Positions 43,896-55,337 of a DNA stretch of 64,000 nt are shown here, in pieces. Source of the stretch: CADCTQ01 sp963844325 (GTDB lineage Bacteria > Bacteroidota > Bacteroidia > Cytophagales > 172606-1); the NCBI GenBank assembly GCA_963844325.1, contig CAWJNV010000001.1, positions 2,294,001 to 2,358,000 of the forward strand, written 5' to 3'. The notes beneath the pieces are model-generated. The model was not told the DNA's origin and did not search any database. It saw only the letters and a list, made by a program, of their open reading frames with translations. The position numbers and the translations under genes were made by a program. The first letter of the stretch is position 1; the number at the start of each line of letters is the position of its first letter.

Positions 43896-45830
43896 TTACG
43901 CTTCCGAAATATGGTCGAACCGTTCGTAGATGGAGTTGTTGCTGATGTACTCGGGCACGATCTTCTTCATCTTCTGGATGAGCGAATCGTTGTCCTGCAG
44001 GGAGAGCAGGTGGTTGAGGTCGGCGAGGTGGTGCTGGATCAGGTTGAAGTCGTACTCGCGCACCTTGGCGATCAGGATTTGCGGGTGGTGCGTCGGAATG
44101 GTGTTTTCCTCGTCGCTCAGCAGTTCCTCGTACAGCTTTTCGCCCGGCCGCAACCCCGTGAAGATGAGTTGAATGTCCCTGCCCAGCGTGAGCCCCGAAA
44201 GCCGGATCATCTTCTTGGCCAGGTCCACGATCTTTACCGACTTGCCCATGTCGAAGAGGAAGATTTCGCCGCCCTTGCCCATGCTGCTGGCTTCGAGCAC
44301 CAGTTGGCACGCCTCCGGAATGGTCATGAAGTAGCGGGTAATCTCCGGGTGGGTCACCGTTACCGGCCCGCCGGCCGCAATCTGCTTCTGGAAGCGGGGA
44401 ATCACCGAGCCGTTGCTGCCCAGCACGTTGCCAAAGCGGGTGGTGATGAACCGGGTGTAGGGCAGCACGTCGCCGTCCTGTAGTTTCCGGCTGGCCAGTT
44501 CGTTGTTGAGCGACTGCACGTAGATTTCCGCGATCCGCTTGGAGGCGCCCATCACGCTGGTAGGGTTTACGGCCTTGTCGGTAGACACCAGGATGAACTT
44601 CGCCACCCGGTGCCGCGCCGCCAGGTCGGCTACGGTCTTGGTGCCCAGCACGTTGTTGAGGATGGCCTCCGAAGGATTGTCCTCCATCACCGGCACGTGC
44701 TTATAGGCCGCCGCGTGGAACACAATGTCGGGCTGGTACTTGCGGAACAGCTTGCCCATCCGTTCGGCGTTGGTAACGTTGCAGAGCACCGTCCGGAAGG
44801 CCGATTGCCGGGCCGTGTCCTCAAGTTCCAGGTTCAGGTCGTTGAGGGCCGACTCGGCCTGGTCGATGAGAATGAGCCGTTCGGGCTTGAACTGCACGAT
44901 CTGGCGGGCCAGTTCGCTGCCAATGGACCCGGCGGCCCCGGTAATGAACACCGTTTTGCCTTCCAGTTCCTGCTTGATGCCCGACACGTCGAGCTGGATC
45001 GGGTCGCGGCCCAGCACGTCTTCAATGTTTACGTCCTTGATCTGCTTGATGCTCAGCTCGCCGTTGATCCACTTGTGTACGGGCGGAATGTTGCGCACCT
45101 GCACCCGGTGCATGAGGCACTGGTCGATGATGACCTTCTTGCGTTCGGGCGAAATCTGCTGGATGGCAATGATGAGCAATTCCACCTTTTTTTGCTTGAC
45201 CAGCCGTTGCAGGTTTTCGGGCGTATTCTGCAGGATCGGAATCCCGTTGATCGTATTGTTGGCCTTGCCCCCGTCGTCGTCCAGGAAAGCCACCACGTGG
45301 AGGTGGTTGTCTTTGTCCTGGCTGATGGTCCGCTGGGTAATCACCCCGGCTTCCCCGGCGCCGTACACCACGACGTTGATCTTTTCGACCTGCTGGCTCC
45401 GCCACTCGAAGTAAATGATCTTGATCAGAATGCGGAAGGCGGCCATGCTGAGCATGGAAAGGCAGTAATCAATGATGAGGATGGAGGGCGGGATGAAGTA
45501 GCGGTTGAAAAAAGACTGGTACGTCAGGTTCAGGAGCAGAAATACGCCCAGGCTCAGCGTAAGCGCCAGGAAAATCCGCTTGGCGTCTTCTACGCTGGTG
45601 TATTTGATGATGCCGGAAAAACTCTTGGTGACGAGGAAAAAGACGGTTTTTACGCAGATCACCGCGGCCAGCGCCGTCATGAACTCCGGCCAGTACATGT
45701 ATTCCCACTCGAAGTTCAGCCGCAACAGGTACGAAAGCAGCAGCGAACCCAGGCAGAGGATGATGTCAATCTGTAAAATGGTCCAACGGGGTATGGCTTT
45801 GATCAGGCTGAACAGGTTCGGGTACTTCAT
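43896..45830 (-). CDS. Membrane-bound NDP-sugar 4,6-dehydratase/epimerase (CapD/WbpM-like)
   Basis: A 644-residue inner-membrane protein. About four N-terminal membrane helices (IDIILCLGSLLLSYLLRL, ALAAVICVKTVFFLVT, ...) are followed by a CoA-binding-like Rossmann region (VVYGAGEAGVITQRTI, about 185-280) and the catalytic SDR domain with FITGAAGSIGSELARQI (about 300), FHAAAYKHVPVMEDN and LVSTDKAVNPTSVMGASKR. It modifies UDP-sugars for surface polysaccharide. No glycosyltransferase genes are adjacent; galU elsewhere in the window could supply precursors. Confidence 0.93.
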   Translation of the reverse strand: MKYPNLFSLIKAIPRWTILQIDIILCLGSLLLSYLLRLNFEWEYMYWPEFMTALAAVICVKTVFFLVTKSFSGIIKYTSVEDAKRIFLALTLSLGVFLLLNLTYQSFFNRYFIPPSILIIDYCLSMLSMAAFRILIKIIYFEWRSQQVEKINVVVYGAGEAGVITQRTISQDKDNHLHVVAFLDDDGGKANNTINGIPILQNTPENLQRLVKQKKVELLIIAIQQISPERKKVIIDQCLMHRVQVRNIPPVHKWINGELSIKQIKDVNIEDVLGRDPIQLDVSGIKQELEGKTVFITGAAGSIGSELARQIVQFKPERLILIDQAESALNDLNLELEDTARQSAFRTVLCNVTNAERMGKLFRKYQPDIVFHAAAYKHVPVMEDNPSEAILNNVLGTKTVADLAARHRVAKFILVSTDKAVNPTSVMGASKRIAEIYVQSLNNELASRKLQDGDVLPYTRFITTRFGNVLGSNGSVIPRFQKQIAAGGPVTVTHPEITRYFMTIPEACQLVLEASSMGKGGEIFLFDMGKSVKIVDLAKKMIRLSGLTLGRDIQLIFTGLRPGEKLYEELLSDEENTIPTHHPQILIAKVREYDFNLIQHHLADLNHLLSLQDNDSLIQKMKKIVPEYISNNSIYERFDHISEA

Positions 45831-45874
45831 AGACGCGGGGACAGAAAAAAAGCTTTTGGAGCAGGTACGCCTGC

Positions 45875-46765
45875 TTACTTATCCAGGGCGGGGGCAACCG
45901 TGCCGGTGGTGACCTCCGGGCTGATCTTCTTGATGAGGCCTTGCAGCACCTTGCCGGGGCCGCATTCAATGAACGTGGAGGCGCCGTCCCTGACCATGTT
46001 CTGCACCGTTTGCGTCCACCGCACCGGGGCGGTGAGCTGGGCCATCAGGTTGGCTTTGATGGCCGCGGTATCTTTGGCGGGCAACGCGGTCACGTTCTGG
46101 TAGATCGGGCACACCGGCGCCCGGAAAGGGGTGTTTTCGATGGCCGCTGCCAGTTCGGCCCGGGCCGGCTCCATCAGCGGGGAGTGGAATGCGCCGCCGA
46201 CCTGGAGCGGCAAGGCCCGCTTGGCGCCGGCTTCCTTCAGTTTGGCGCAGGCAATCTCGATGCCGCGTCGGGTACCGGAAATCACCAGCTGGCCCGGCGT
46301 GTTGTAGTTGGCGGCCACCACCACGTCGTCAATCGTTGCGCACACTTGCTCCACCACGGCGTCGTCGAGGCCCATCACGGCGGCCATCGTCGAAGGGTTG
46401 ATCTCGCAGGCTTTCTGCATGGCTTCCGCCCGCTGGGCCACCAGCCGCAGGCCATCCGCAAACGTAAGGGCCCCGGCCGCCACCAGCGCCGAAAATTCCC
46501 CCAGCGAGTGGCCCGCCACCATGTCGGGTTGAAAATCACCGGTAATGGCAGCCAGCACGACGGAATGGAGGAAAATGGCCGGCTGCGTGACCCGCGTCTG
46601 TTTGAGGTCTTCTTCGGTACCGGTAAACATCACGTCGGTCAGGCGGAAACCAATGATGCCGTTGGCCTCTTCAAAAAGCTCCCGCGCCTGCCCCGATTGG
46701 TCGTAGAGGTCTTTGCCCATGCCCGGAAACTGAGAACCTTGTCCTGGAAAAACGTATGCTTTCAT
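45875..46765 (-). CDS. fabD: Malonyl-CoA--acyl carrier protein transacylase
   Basis: A 296-residue transacylase that loads malonate onto ACP for fatty-acid synthesis. Motifs: FPGQGSQFPGMG at the N-terminus, the GHSLGEFSALVAAG nucleophile elbow, the RAEAMQKAC arginine region and GGAFHSPLM with the catalytic His. Start at MKAYVFPGQG (46765); an upstream ATG is a shadow. The rest of the fab cluster is not adjacent. Confidence 0.95.
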   Translation of the reverse strand: MKAYVFPGQGSQFPGMGKDLYDQSGQARELFEEANGIIGFRLTDVMFTGTEEDLKQTRVTQPAIFLHSVVLAAITGDFQPDMVAGHSLGEFSALVAAGALTFADGLRLVAQRAEAMQKACEINPSTMAAVMGLDDAVVEQVCATIDDVVVAANYNTPGQLVISGTRRGIEIACAKLKEAGAKRALPLQVGGAFHSPLMEPARAELAAAIENTPFRAPVCPIYQNVTALPAKDTAAIKANLMAQLTAPVRWTQTVQNMVRDGASTFIECGPGKVLQGLIKKISPEVTTGTVAPALDK

Positions 46766-47064
46766 ACCCGAAGATAGAGATGGTTGGCTTAAAAGTATGT
46801 GACCATAATGCCCGGAATGTACCATGCCGGGCGGGTGAGAAACTTGAGCAATATAAAAAAAATGCTATTCTGGTAGCCATACTGCTTTCGCTTCTCTGCA
46901 AGTTTAGGGAAAAACCCACACACGCAAAACGTTTTCTGATAAACCCGCCGGGAGGCCCGGAATCGGGTGGATCAACCGGAGCGTGGGCCTTCCCCGGAAC
47001 GCTTATAACGAGAGAAGCCACCCGGGGTTTCCGGATGGCTTCCCAATCAATTAATGTAAGGGCG

Positions 47065-49959
47065 TTACTTCAGCAGGTGCACCCATCCTTTGATCCTGAC
47101 AACTTCGTCGGAGCGGCGCAGGCGGTAAAACTTCACCTCCGCCTGGTAGTAGTACACCCCGGTTGACAGGTCTTCGTCGCTGGTTTCGCTGCCCTTGCCC
47201 ATCCGGCCGTTCCACTTGATGAGGATGTCATCAGTGGTCTCGAACACCTTCCGGCCCCAGCGGTTGTAGGCGGCAAATGAGACCGACTCCACGAAGCGCG
47301 GGCAGGGGAAGGGCTCAAGCACCTCGTTCTTGTTGTCGCCGTTGGGGGTGATCACGTTGGGCAACTCGTAGTAGGGGCAGTTGTCCTTGCAGACCGTGTT
47401 GGAGGGCTGGCTCTCGTTGCCCGAGCGGTCCACGGCCGTCACGTAGTAGCAGCCCGCGTAGGAAGTCAGGTTGCGGTGCAGGTAGAAGTTGGCCGGCAGG
47501 GGCACCTGCGAGACCACCGAGTCGAGCAGCACGAACTGCTCGCCCTCGCCCTGGTAGCGGCTGAAGTAGATGCGGTACTTGACCACGTCCTTGTCGCAGC
47601 GCTGGTTGTTAAGCTGCTCGGGGTAGGTCCACTCAAGGCGGTTGGTAAACGAGGTCAGGTTGCAGAACGACTTGGGGTCGGCCTGCCACTTGTCGCACTC
47701 GGTGGGGTCAATGGCCAGTACAGGCGGGCAGGGCCGGATCGTGTCCAGGGGCGTGGTGCAGATGCGCTGGGAGAAGTTGGTGAGGGGCTGGCGGATGGGT
47801 ACTCCTTCATATACGCCATACGTCTCCACCTTGTAGCAGTAGACCGAGTCCTCGCTCAGGCCCTGGTCCACGTAGCGGAAGGAGCCGGCCTGGCTCACGG
47901 GCACATCGGCCAGAAACACGGGGCTGGCCTCGTTGTTCTGGTTGATGCGGTAGAGCTTGTGGGTCTGGTTGGAATTGTTCCAGGGCACTTGTGCCTGCCA
48001 GGAGAGTTCCACGGCCCGGGGCAGGGGCCTGGCGGCAAGGCGCACGGAAGAGGCGGCCTTGGAGGTGTCCTTGAAGGCTTGAGCAGTGCCCGTGTAGAAG
48101 CGGATCTGGTAGTGGTAGGGCTGGTCCTGGGTGTTGAGCGCAGGGGCCTGGTCGATGAAGACCGTGTCGTTGCTTGTTGAGATGGCGTTGAAGCGTCGCG
48201 TGAGCACGGGGGTGGGGCCGTAGTTGTTGCCCGAGAGGCCTTCGGCGCGGTAGAGTTCGTAGGTGTAGGGGCCGGGGAACTGGCGCTGGTCGATCTCCAG
48301 GGGCTGGGTCCAGCGCACCAGGATCTGTCCGTTGGCCGGCTCGGTCTTGAGCACGGACACGTTGGTGATCAGGGGGATTTCCAGCAGCAGGCGGGCGCAG
48401 ACCGGCTCGGAAGGCGCGCTTTCGCCCCGTCCGGGGGGCGCAAAGGTGGCCCCGATGCGGTAGGCGTAGGGCTGTCCGATCTCCAGGCCCTTGCCTGCGT
48501 TGTTATCCACGAAGGAGAAGGTGTTGGCCGGCACGCGTCCCACTTCCACGTAGCCGGGGGGGGCTCCGGTCTGGCAGGCGTCGATGGAGTCCTGTTCGCA
48601 GCCGATCTTACGCCAGATGATGATCTGGGAGGCGTTGGGGCAGCGGTAGGGGTCCCAGGTGAGTTGCATGGTTTTGCCGGCGGGGGTGGCTTTGAGGCCG
48701 GTGGGCTTGGGCCCTACCACCCGGATGAGCCACGTCTTGGTGTCGGTCAATCGTTGGTCGGGACGGCCGGGCGGGTCGTCCTCGGCGCGGAAGACGACGG
48801 CGTAGGGCTGGGCCCGTACGTGCTGGCAGTCCGTCAGCCAGCGAAAGTCAGCGCGGGCGGGGTTAGGCCGCGTGGGCTGGTACACCGGGCTGGTCACGGT
48901 GGCGTAGGGGGTAAGGGTGGCCGGGGGCTGGTTGGGAAATACGTCGCGGTCGGTGGAGAAGATGGCGCTTTCCGAACCGATGCTCACCGGGTGGCCGTCG
49001 GGGTCGAGGGCCCGGATCAGGGCTTTCAAGTCGGTACCGGCTACGACGCAGGTATCGTTGGGAATAATCAGTTCCGGCCGCTTGTTGGGGTTGAACCGCA
49101 CGGTGATCTGCATGTCGCGGCGCACGGTACCTACCTTTACCGGGGCGGCTCCGGTGGTCCTGCGCCACTCTTCCACCACGAAGGCAATGTTGTATTCGGC
49201 GTAGTCGTCGGCACTGGCAATCACGCCGCCGTCCCGCTTGCGGGGGCCGGGGGCGTCCCAGCAGATGTCGCCGGTGACGGGGTCGATGGTGAAGGTGGGG
49301 GCGCCCGAACCGCTTTCGGGCGTGCCCAGCGGGGTTACCCGGTTGGGGTCCAGGTAGCCGGTCACTTCCGTTGACTTCTTGGAAAGGGGCGTTACCAGCC
49401 GGTAGGAGAGGCTGTCGCCGTCGGGGTCGAAGGCGGCCGGGTTGTGGCAGAACCGCTGCCCGACGGTGGCCCGGTCAATGGGCGGGTTGCGCAGCACCAC
49501 CGAGTTGTTGAGGCCCAGCGTAGCGCTGACGATGAACTCGGTTTCAATGTGAAAGGCCGTGTTCACGGACTGGAACATGTTCACTACGCCGGCGTTCCGG
49601 TTTTCCTCCGTAAACCTGACCGTGTACGTGTTGGGCCCGGGATACGTGTAGCGGAAGGTGTACCTTAGCTCTTCGATGTTGTTGCCGAGCTGGGTTCCAT
49701 TGGGACGGTTGCGGTACCCGACGGGCACCGTTTGCGTAGCCCCGTCCACGCCGAAGTCCAGCGTTGCGTTGGGCTGATCCACCCCCTGGGTGTCGCGGTA
49801 AAGCGTCAGCGTAAATATATAAGCGTAAGGATTGGTGGAATTCGGGTCCCGTTCCGCCGTGATCTGCCCCGCCCGGATGTGGGTAGCTAAGGCAGCCTGC
49901 GGCAAACAGAGCAGGCACAGTAATACCCCCGTCAGGTAAAAGTAGGGTAAAGGTCGCAT
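47065..49959 (-). CDS. Secreted protein with gliding-motility-associated C-terminal domain (T9SS type B)
   Basis: A 964-residue exported protein. Signal peptide FYLTGVLLCLLCLPQAALA; then a region with cadherin/Ig-like character (DPDGDSLSYRLVTPLS, FTIDPVTGDICWDAPG) and several fibronectin-III-like repeats (QVPWNNSNQTHKLYRI). The last 90 residues form the gliding-motility-associated CTD: PNVITPNGDNKNEVLEPF, FAAYNRWGRKVFET, then GVYYYQAEV. That domain directs type IX secretion and cell-surface anchoring (type B). No enzymatic motif; it is probably an adhesin-like surface protein. Confidence 0.88.
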   Translation of the reverse strand: MRPLPYFYLTGVLLCLLCLPQAALATHIRAGQITAERDPNSTNPYAYIFTLTLYRDTQGVDQPNATLDFGVDGATQTVPVGYRNRPNGTQLGNNIEELRYTFRYTYPGPNTYTVRFTEENRNAGVVNMFQSVNTAFHIETEFIVSATLGLNNSVVLRNPPIDRATVGQRFCHNPAAFDPDGDSLSYRLVTPLSKKSTEVTGYLDPNRVTPLGTPESGSGAPTFTIDPVTGDICWDAPGPRKRDGGVIASADDYAEYNIAFVVEEWRRTTGAAPVKVGTVRRDMQITVRFNPNKRPELIIPNDTCVVAGTDLKALIRALDPDGHPVSIGSESAIFSTDRDVFPNQPPATLTPYATVTSPVYQPTRPNPARADFRWLTDCQHVRAQPYAVVFRAEDDPPGRPDQRLTDTKTWLIRVVGPKPTGLKATPAGKTMQLTWDPYRCPNASQIIIWRKIGCEQDSIDACQTGAPPGYVEVGRVPANTFSFVDNNAGKGLEIGQPYAYRIGATFAPPGRGESAPSEPVCARLLLEIPLITNVSVLKTEPANGQILVRWTQPLEIDQRQFPGPYTYELYRAEGLSGNNYGPTPVLTRRFNAISTSNDTVFIDQAPALNTQDQPYHYQIRFYTGTAQAFKDTSKAASSVRLAARPLPRAVELSWQAQVPWNNSNQTHKLYRINQNNEASPVFLADVPVSQAGSFRYVDQGLSEDSVYCYKVETYGVYEGVPIRQPLTNFSQRICTTPLDTIRPCPPVLAIDPTECDKWQADPKSFCNLTSFTNRLEWTYPEQLNNQRCDKDVVKYRIYFSRYQGEGEQFVLLDSVVSQVPLPANFYLHRNLTSYAGCYYVTAVDRSGNESQPSNTVCKDNCPYYELPNVITPNGDNKNEVLEPFPCPRFVESVSFAAYNRWGRKVFETTDDILIKWNGRMGKGSETSDEDLSTGVYYYQAEVKFYRLRRSDEVVRIKGWVHLLK

Positions 49960-50318
49960 TGCACAAGTATGATTTGGATGGCAACTGATATAACGAAAGA
50001 TAGCCCGATTTCGGTTAAGCTAACGTAAGGCAAACAAAAATTTTTGAACTGTTGTTATGACACCATAAGGTTATGCACAAAATATTACATCTGTAAATGG
50101 CCTTTCAACTGAATAAGTAACCAATTTAGAATGGGTTTAAAGAGGTAAAAAGCCCTTTAATCTTTTGTTTACTACACCGGCCACCCGTACCTTTGGACGG
50201 TTTGGCAATGCGGTCCGGAACCGCGGCGGAAGGGGGCTAAAAGGCCGTTTTTGCCGCTCTACGAGCCGTTTCGGGCCGGTTCCCTGACGTACCAGAATAC
50301 TTAATCATCTGTTCAAAC
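49960..50318. other. Intergenic before sdhC, no gene seen
   Basis: A 379-base divergent gap between the T9SS gene start and sdhC. The first part is AT-rich, the second GC-rich. Only the sdhC promoter element is recognised. Confidence 0.5.
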
Positions 50319-50326
50319 TATCTTTG
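50319..50326 (+). promoter_or_regulatory. Probable -7 element of sdhCAB
   Basis: TATCTTTG fits TAnnTTTG, 12 bases before the sdhC ATG, implying a very short leader. Confidence 0.5.
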
Positions 50327-50338
50327 TTTCATTAAACT

Positions 50339-51025
50339 ATGAGTTGGGTCGCACAAACTCTCAACAGTACCGTGGGCCGCAAATTAATCGTTGCGCTGAC
50401 GGGTTTATTTCTGTGTACCTTCCTGATCGTCCACGCCGGCGGTAACACGCTGCTGTTCCGGGGCGACGGGGGAAGGGCTTTCAATGAGTACACGTACTTC
50501 ATGACGCACAATCCGCTCATCAAGACCGTGTCCTACGTCCTGTACACCAGCATCCTGGCGCACGTCGTGTATACGCTCATCCTGACGTTGTACAACGCCA
50601 AGGCGCGGCCCAATGCGTACGCCTATTCGCGGCCTTCGGCCAACAGCACCTGGGCGTCGCGCAACATGGGCTTCCTGGGTACCGTGCTGCTGATCTTCCT
50701 GGTGATCCACATGAAAACGTTCTGGTACGAAATGCACTTCGGCAACGTACCCATCGTATCCTACGAAGGCCAGGAATATAAAGACTTGTACGCAGTGGTG
50801 AGGTGGGCGTTCGCCCAGCCGTTTTACACAGTCTTCTACGTGCTATCGATGGCGGCGCTGGCGTTCCACCTGGTGCACGGCTTCCGGAGCGGCTTTCAGA
50901 CGCTGGGCGCCAACCACCCCAAGTACAACCCCCTGCTGAGCAAGCTGAGCTGGGCCTTCGGGATCATCATTCCCCTGGTATTTGCCGCCATGCCCATCTA
51001 CGTATTCCTGCAATCACTGGGTTAA
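50339..51025 (+). CDS. sdhC: Succinate dehydrogenase cytochrome b subunit
   Basis: A 228-residue inner-membrane subunit of complex II, of the single-polypeptide type with about five helices (FLCTFLIVHAGGNTLLF, NPLIKTVSYVLYTSILAHVV, LSMAALAFHLVHGFRSGFQ). The His residues of LIVHAGGN, ILAHVVYT, FLVIHMKTF and AFHLVHGF are candidates for the two haem ligands pairs. It anchors SdhAB and passes electrons to menaquinone. First gene of sdhCAB. Confidence 0.94.
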   Translation: MSWVAQTLNSTVGRKLIVALTGLFLCTFLIVHAGGNTLLFRGDGGRAFNEYTYFMTHNPLIKTVSYVLYTSILAHVVYTLILTLYNAKARPNAYAYSRPSANSTWASRNMGFLGTVLLIFLVIHMKTFWYEMHFGNVPIVSYEGQEYKDLYAVVRWAFAQPFYTVFYVLSMAALAFHLVHGFRSGFQTLGANHPKYNPLLSKLSWAFGIIIPLVFAAMPIYVFLQSLG

Positions 51026-51128
51026 CCGCCGCCGGGCCGCCCCTGCAAGCTTTGGCCTGCATTTGTCCAAACAAGAGCGGCTCCCCACTGGTTAATCAGG
51101 CAGGATAACCCCTATAAATCATCATGAT

Positions 51129-53042
<1,914 letters not shown>

Positions 53043-53051
53043 TAATGTTTT

Positions 53052-53079
53052 AGATGTGTGGATGCGCATCCGCACATCT
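53052..53079 (+). other. Hairpin between sdhA and sdhB
   Basis: AGATGTGTGGATGC pairs with GCATCCGCACATCT with one mismatch, just after the sdhA stop codon. It may stabilise the upstream message or tune sdhB. Confidence 0.45.
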
Positions 53080-53100
53080 TCAAATCTGCACACCCCAAAT

Positions 53101-53847
53101 ATGAGACTCAAATTGAGAATATGGCGTCAGAGAGACGCGAATGACAAGGGAAAACTGGTGGACTACGACGTGGACGTAAACCCGCACATGTCGTTCCTGG
53201 AAATGCTCGATGAACTGAACGGGGCACTGCTCGAAAAAGGGGAAGAACCCGTAGCGTTTGACCACGACTGCCGCGAAGGCATTTGCGGTACGTGCAACCT
53301 GTACATCAACGGCCGGCCGCACGGCCCGATCCGCACCACGACCTGCCAGCTGCACATGCGGCACTTCCACGAGGGCGAAACCATCGTGATCGAACCGTGG
53401 CGCGCCAAGTCGTTCCCCATCGTAAAGGACCTGGTGGTGGACCGTTCGGCGTTTGACCGCATTGTGCAGGCCGGCGGCTACATCTCGGTGAATACCGGTT
53501 CGGCGCGCGACGCCAACGAAATCCCGATTCCCAAGCCCATTGCTGACGAAGCCTTCAACTCGGCGGCCTGCATTGCCTGCGGCGCCTGCGTGGCGGCCTG
53601 CAAGAATGCCTCGGCCATGCTTTTCGTAGGGGCCCAGATCAGCAAGTTCGCCCTGCTGCCGCAGGGGAAAGCCGAACGGAAAACCCGCGCCGAGAAGATG
53701 ATTGCCCAGATGGACGCCGAAGGGTTCGGGGCCTGCTCCAACACGGGGGCCTGCGCCGCCGAATGCCCGGTGGGTATTTCAATGGCCAACATTGCCCGCC
53801 TCAACCGCGAGTACTACAGCGCCAAGCTCACCTCGACGAACGTGTAG
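53101..53847 (+). CDS. sdhB: Succinate dehydrogenase iron-sulfur subunit
   Basis: A 248-residue subunit that carries electrons from FAD to the quinone site. The 2Fe-2S ligands lie in CREGICGTC with a later CQ; the two ferredoxin-type clusters use CIACGACVAAC and CSNTGACAAECPVG. Start at MRLKLRIWRQ (53101), since the longer frame begins inside the intergenic hairpin region. Last gene of sdhCAB. Confidence 0.96.
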   Translation: MRLKLRIWRQRDANDKGKLVDYDVDVNPHMSFLEMLDELNGALLEKGEEPVAFDHDCREGICGTCNLYINGRPHGPIRTTTCQLHMRHFHEGETIVIEPWRAKSFPIVKDLVVDRSAFDRIVQAGGYISVNTGSARDANEIPIPKPIADEAFNSAACIACGACVAACKNASAMLFVGAQISKFALLPQGKAERKTRAEKMIAQMDAEGFGACSNTGACAAECPVGISMANIARLNREYYSAKLTSTNV

Positions 53848-53900
53848 GTTCTGCGGAAACCGCTCGGGTTTTGGAAATTCGAAAGGTTTTGAAGGCTGAA

Positions 53901-53927
53901 AAACCCGGTACGCACCGTGCCGGGTTT
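53901..53927 (+). terminator. Terminator of sdhCAB
   Basis: AAACCCGG (53901-53908) pairs with CCGGGTTT (53920-53927), followed by a T-run. It is flanked by two direct copies of a 36-base module (about 53854-53890 and 53948-53984) containing TCGGGTTTTGGAAA. Confidence 0.8.
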
Positions 53928-53950
53928 TTTTGTTTTGGGTCGCGTTGGAG

Positions 53951-53986
53951 AAACCTTTCGGGTTTTGGAAACCCGAAAGGTTTTTT
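53951..53986. terminator. Bidirectional terminator before fmt
   Basis: AAACCTTTCGGGTT (53951-53964) pairs perfectly with AACCCGAAAGGTTT (53969-53982), followed by a T-run. It separates sdhB and fmt, which converge. Confidence 0.8.
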
Positions 53987-54005
53987 GTTTAACGTTTTCC
54001 CGACG

Positions 54006-54926
54006 TTACAGTTTGTTGCCGCGCAGGAACTCCCCGGCGGTCATGCGCTTTTTGCCTTCCAGTTGCAGTTCGTCGATGGCCAGCCAGCCGTCGGCCGTGC
54101 GGAAGTGCAGCAGTGATTTGCCGTCGGTGCGGTACTGCCCGGGCGCGGCGGGGTTGGGGTCACTGGCGGCGCGGGCCAGGTAAATTTTGCAGATTTTGTC
54201 GCCGAGGCGGGTCCAGGCGGCGGGGTAGGGGGAGAGGCCGCGGATGAAGTTGCGCACTTTTTCGGTGGACTGGTCCCAGTTGATCTCGCACATTTCCTTG
54301 AACAGCTTGGGGGCCGGCGTAAGGGTTGCCGAAGCCGGCTGCGGGGCCGGTGTGTAGTTGCCCGCTTCGACCATCTGCACCGTCCGCAGCACCAGCTGCG
54401 CCCCCTTATGGCGGAGCCGTTCGGAGAGCGTGCCGGCCGTATCGTCGTTGTGGATGGGCTCTTTTTCCTGCAAGAGCAGGTCGCCGGTGTCAATCTCGTG
54501 GCGGATGAAGAACGTAGTAAGGCCCGTTTCGCGTTCGCCGTGCATGATGGCCCAGTTGATGGGTGCGGCCCCGCGGTACTGCGGCAACAGCGAGGCGTGC
54601 AGGTTAAAGGTCCCCAGCGGGGGCATGTTCCACACGGCTTCGGGCAGCATCCGGAAGGCCACCACGATTTGCAGCGCCGCGTCATGGGCCCGCAGTTCGG
54701 CCTGGAACTCGGGCGATTTAAGATTGGTGGGCTGCAACACCGGAACGCCGTACCGCAAGGCCACCTCCTTCACCGGGGAAGGCGTAACCTTGAGGCCCCG
54801 GCCCGCCGGCTTGTCGGGCGCCGTCACCACGGCCACCACGGGGTAACCGTGTTGCAGGAGAATTTCCAGGCTGGGTACGGCAAATTCGGGCGTACCCATG
54901 AAGATGATGCGAAGTGTTCCGGCCAT
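54006..54926 (-). CDS. fmt: Methionyl-tRNA formyltransferase
   Basis: A 306-residue formyltransferase for initiator Met-tRNA. It contains IIFMGTPEFAVPSLEILLQH at the start, LLPQYRGAAPINWAIMHGE with the catalytic region, and a C-terminal OB-like domain (LFKEMCEINWDQST...). The longer ATG (54959) adds 11 residues without family similarity; start set at MAGTLRII. No def gene is adjacent. Confidence 0.95.
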   Translation of the reverse strand: MAGTLRIIFMGTPEFAVPSLEILLQHGYPVVAVVTAPDKPAGRGLKVTPSPVKEVALRYGVPVLQPTNLKSPEFQAELRAHDAALQIVVAFRMLPEAVWNMPPLGTFNLHASLLPQYRGAAPINWAIMHGERETGLTTFFIRHEIDTGDLLLQEKEPIHNDDTAGTLSERLRHKGAQLVLRTVQMVEAGNYTPAPQPASATLTPAPKLFKEMCEINWDQSTEKVRNFIRGLSPYPAAWTRLGDKICKIYLARAASDPNPAAPGQYRTDGKSLLHFRTADGWLAIDELQLEGKKRMTAGEFLRGNKL

Positions 54927-55265
54927 GTTCAAACCTACGGAAAGGGGATTGAAGGGCAAAGGGAGATGCGTGTTCGGCAGAGACGCGATTCATCGCGTCT
55001 GCGCCAATGGTCACCAGTCAGTCACAACCGGGTGCTGCGTATCGGGCACCGCCGACTGCCTGCTGTTTACGCGGGAGTATGACTTAACCGGGATAATATA
55101 TAATAGGAGGGGGAATAATTTTTTGGGTAGGCGACGGCTGCCCTTGCCAAATTGATCCGTTATTACTAAGTTTAGGATTCACTAGGAGTACAAACTGCTA
55201 TGCGTACGGTTCATTGTCCGCTCCCTTTTACCGATTACAGTTGACGGGCTGCATGCAACAGCGGT
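54927..55265. other. Intergenic before greA
   Basis: The 411-base divergent gap between fmt and greA holds a solo palindrome (54981-55000) and the greA promoter. No convincing gene. Confidence 0.5.
54981..55000. repeat. Solo copy of the agacgcgat palindrome
   Basis: AGACGCGATTCATCGCGTCT is identical to the core of the palindromes at 12946-13000, about 42 kb away, showing a dispersed repeat family. Confidence 0.8.
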
Positions 55266-55297
55266 TTGAATATTTGCAGAACGGTTCAGTAAATTTG
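55266..55297 (+). promoter_or_regulatory. Promoter of greA
   Basis: TTG at 55266-55268, then 21 bases, then TAAATTTG at 55290-55297. This matches the Bacteroidota promoter well and lies 41 bases before the ATG. Confidence 0.6.
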
Positions 55298-55337
55298 CCG
55301 TTCTTTTTTATTGGGAAAAAATTAACTGAATGATAAG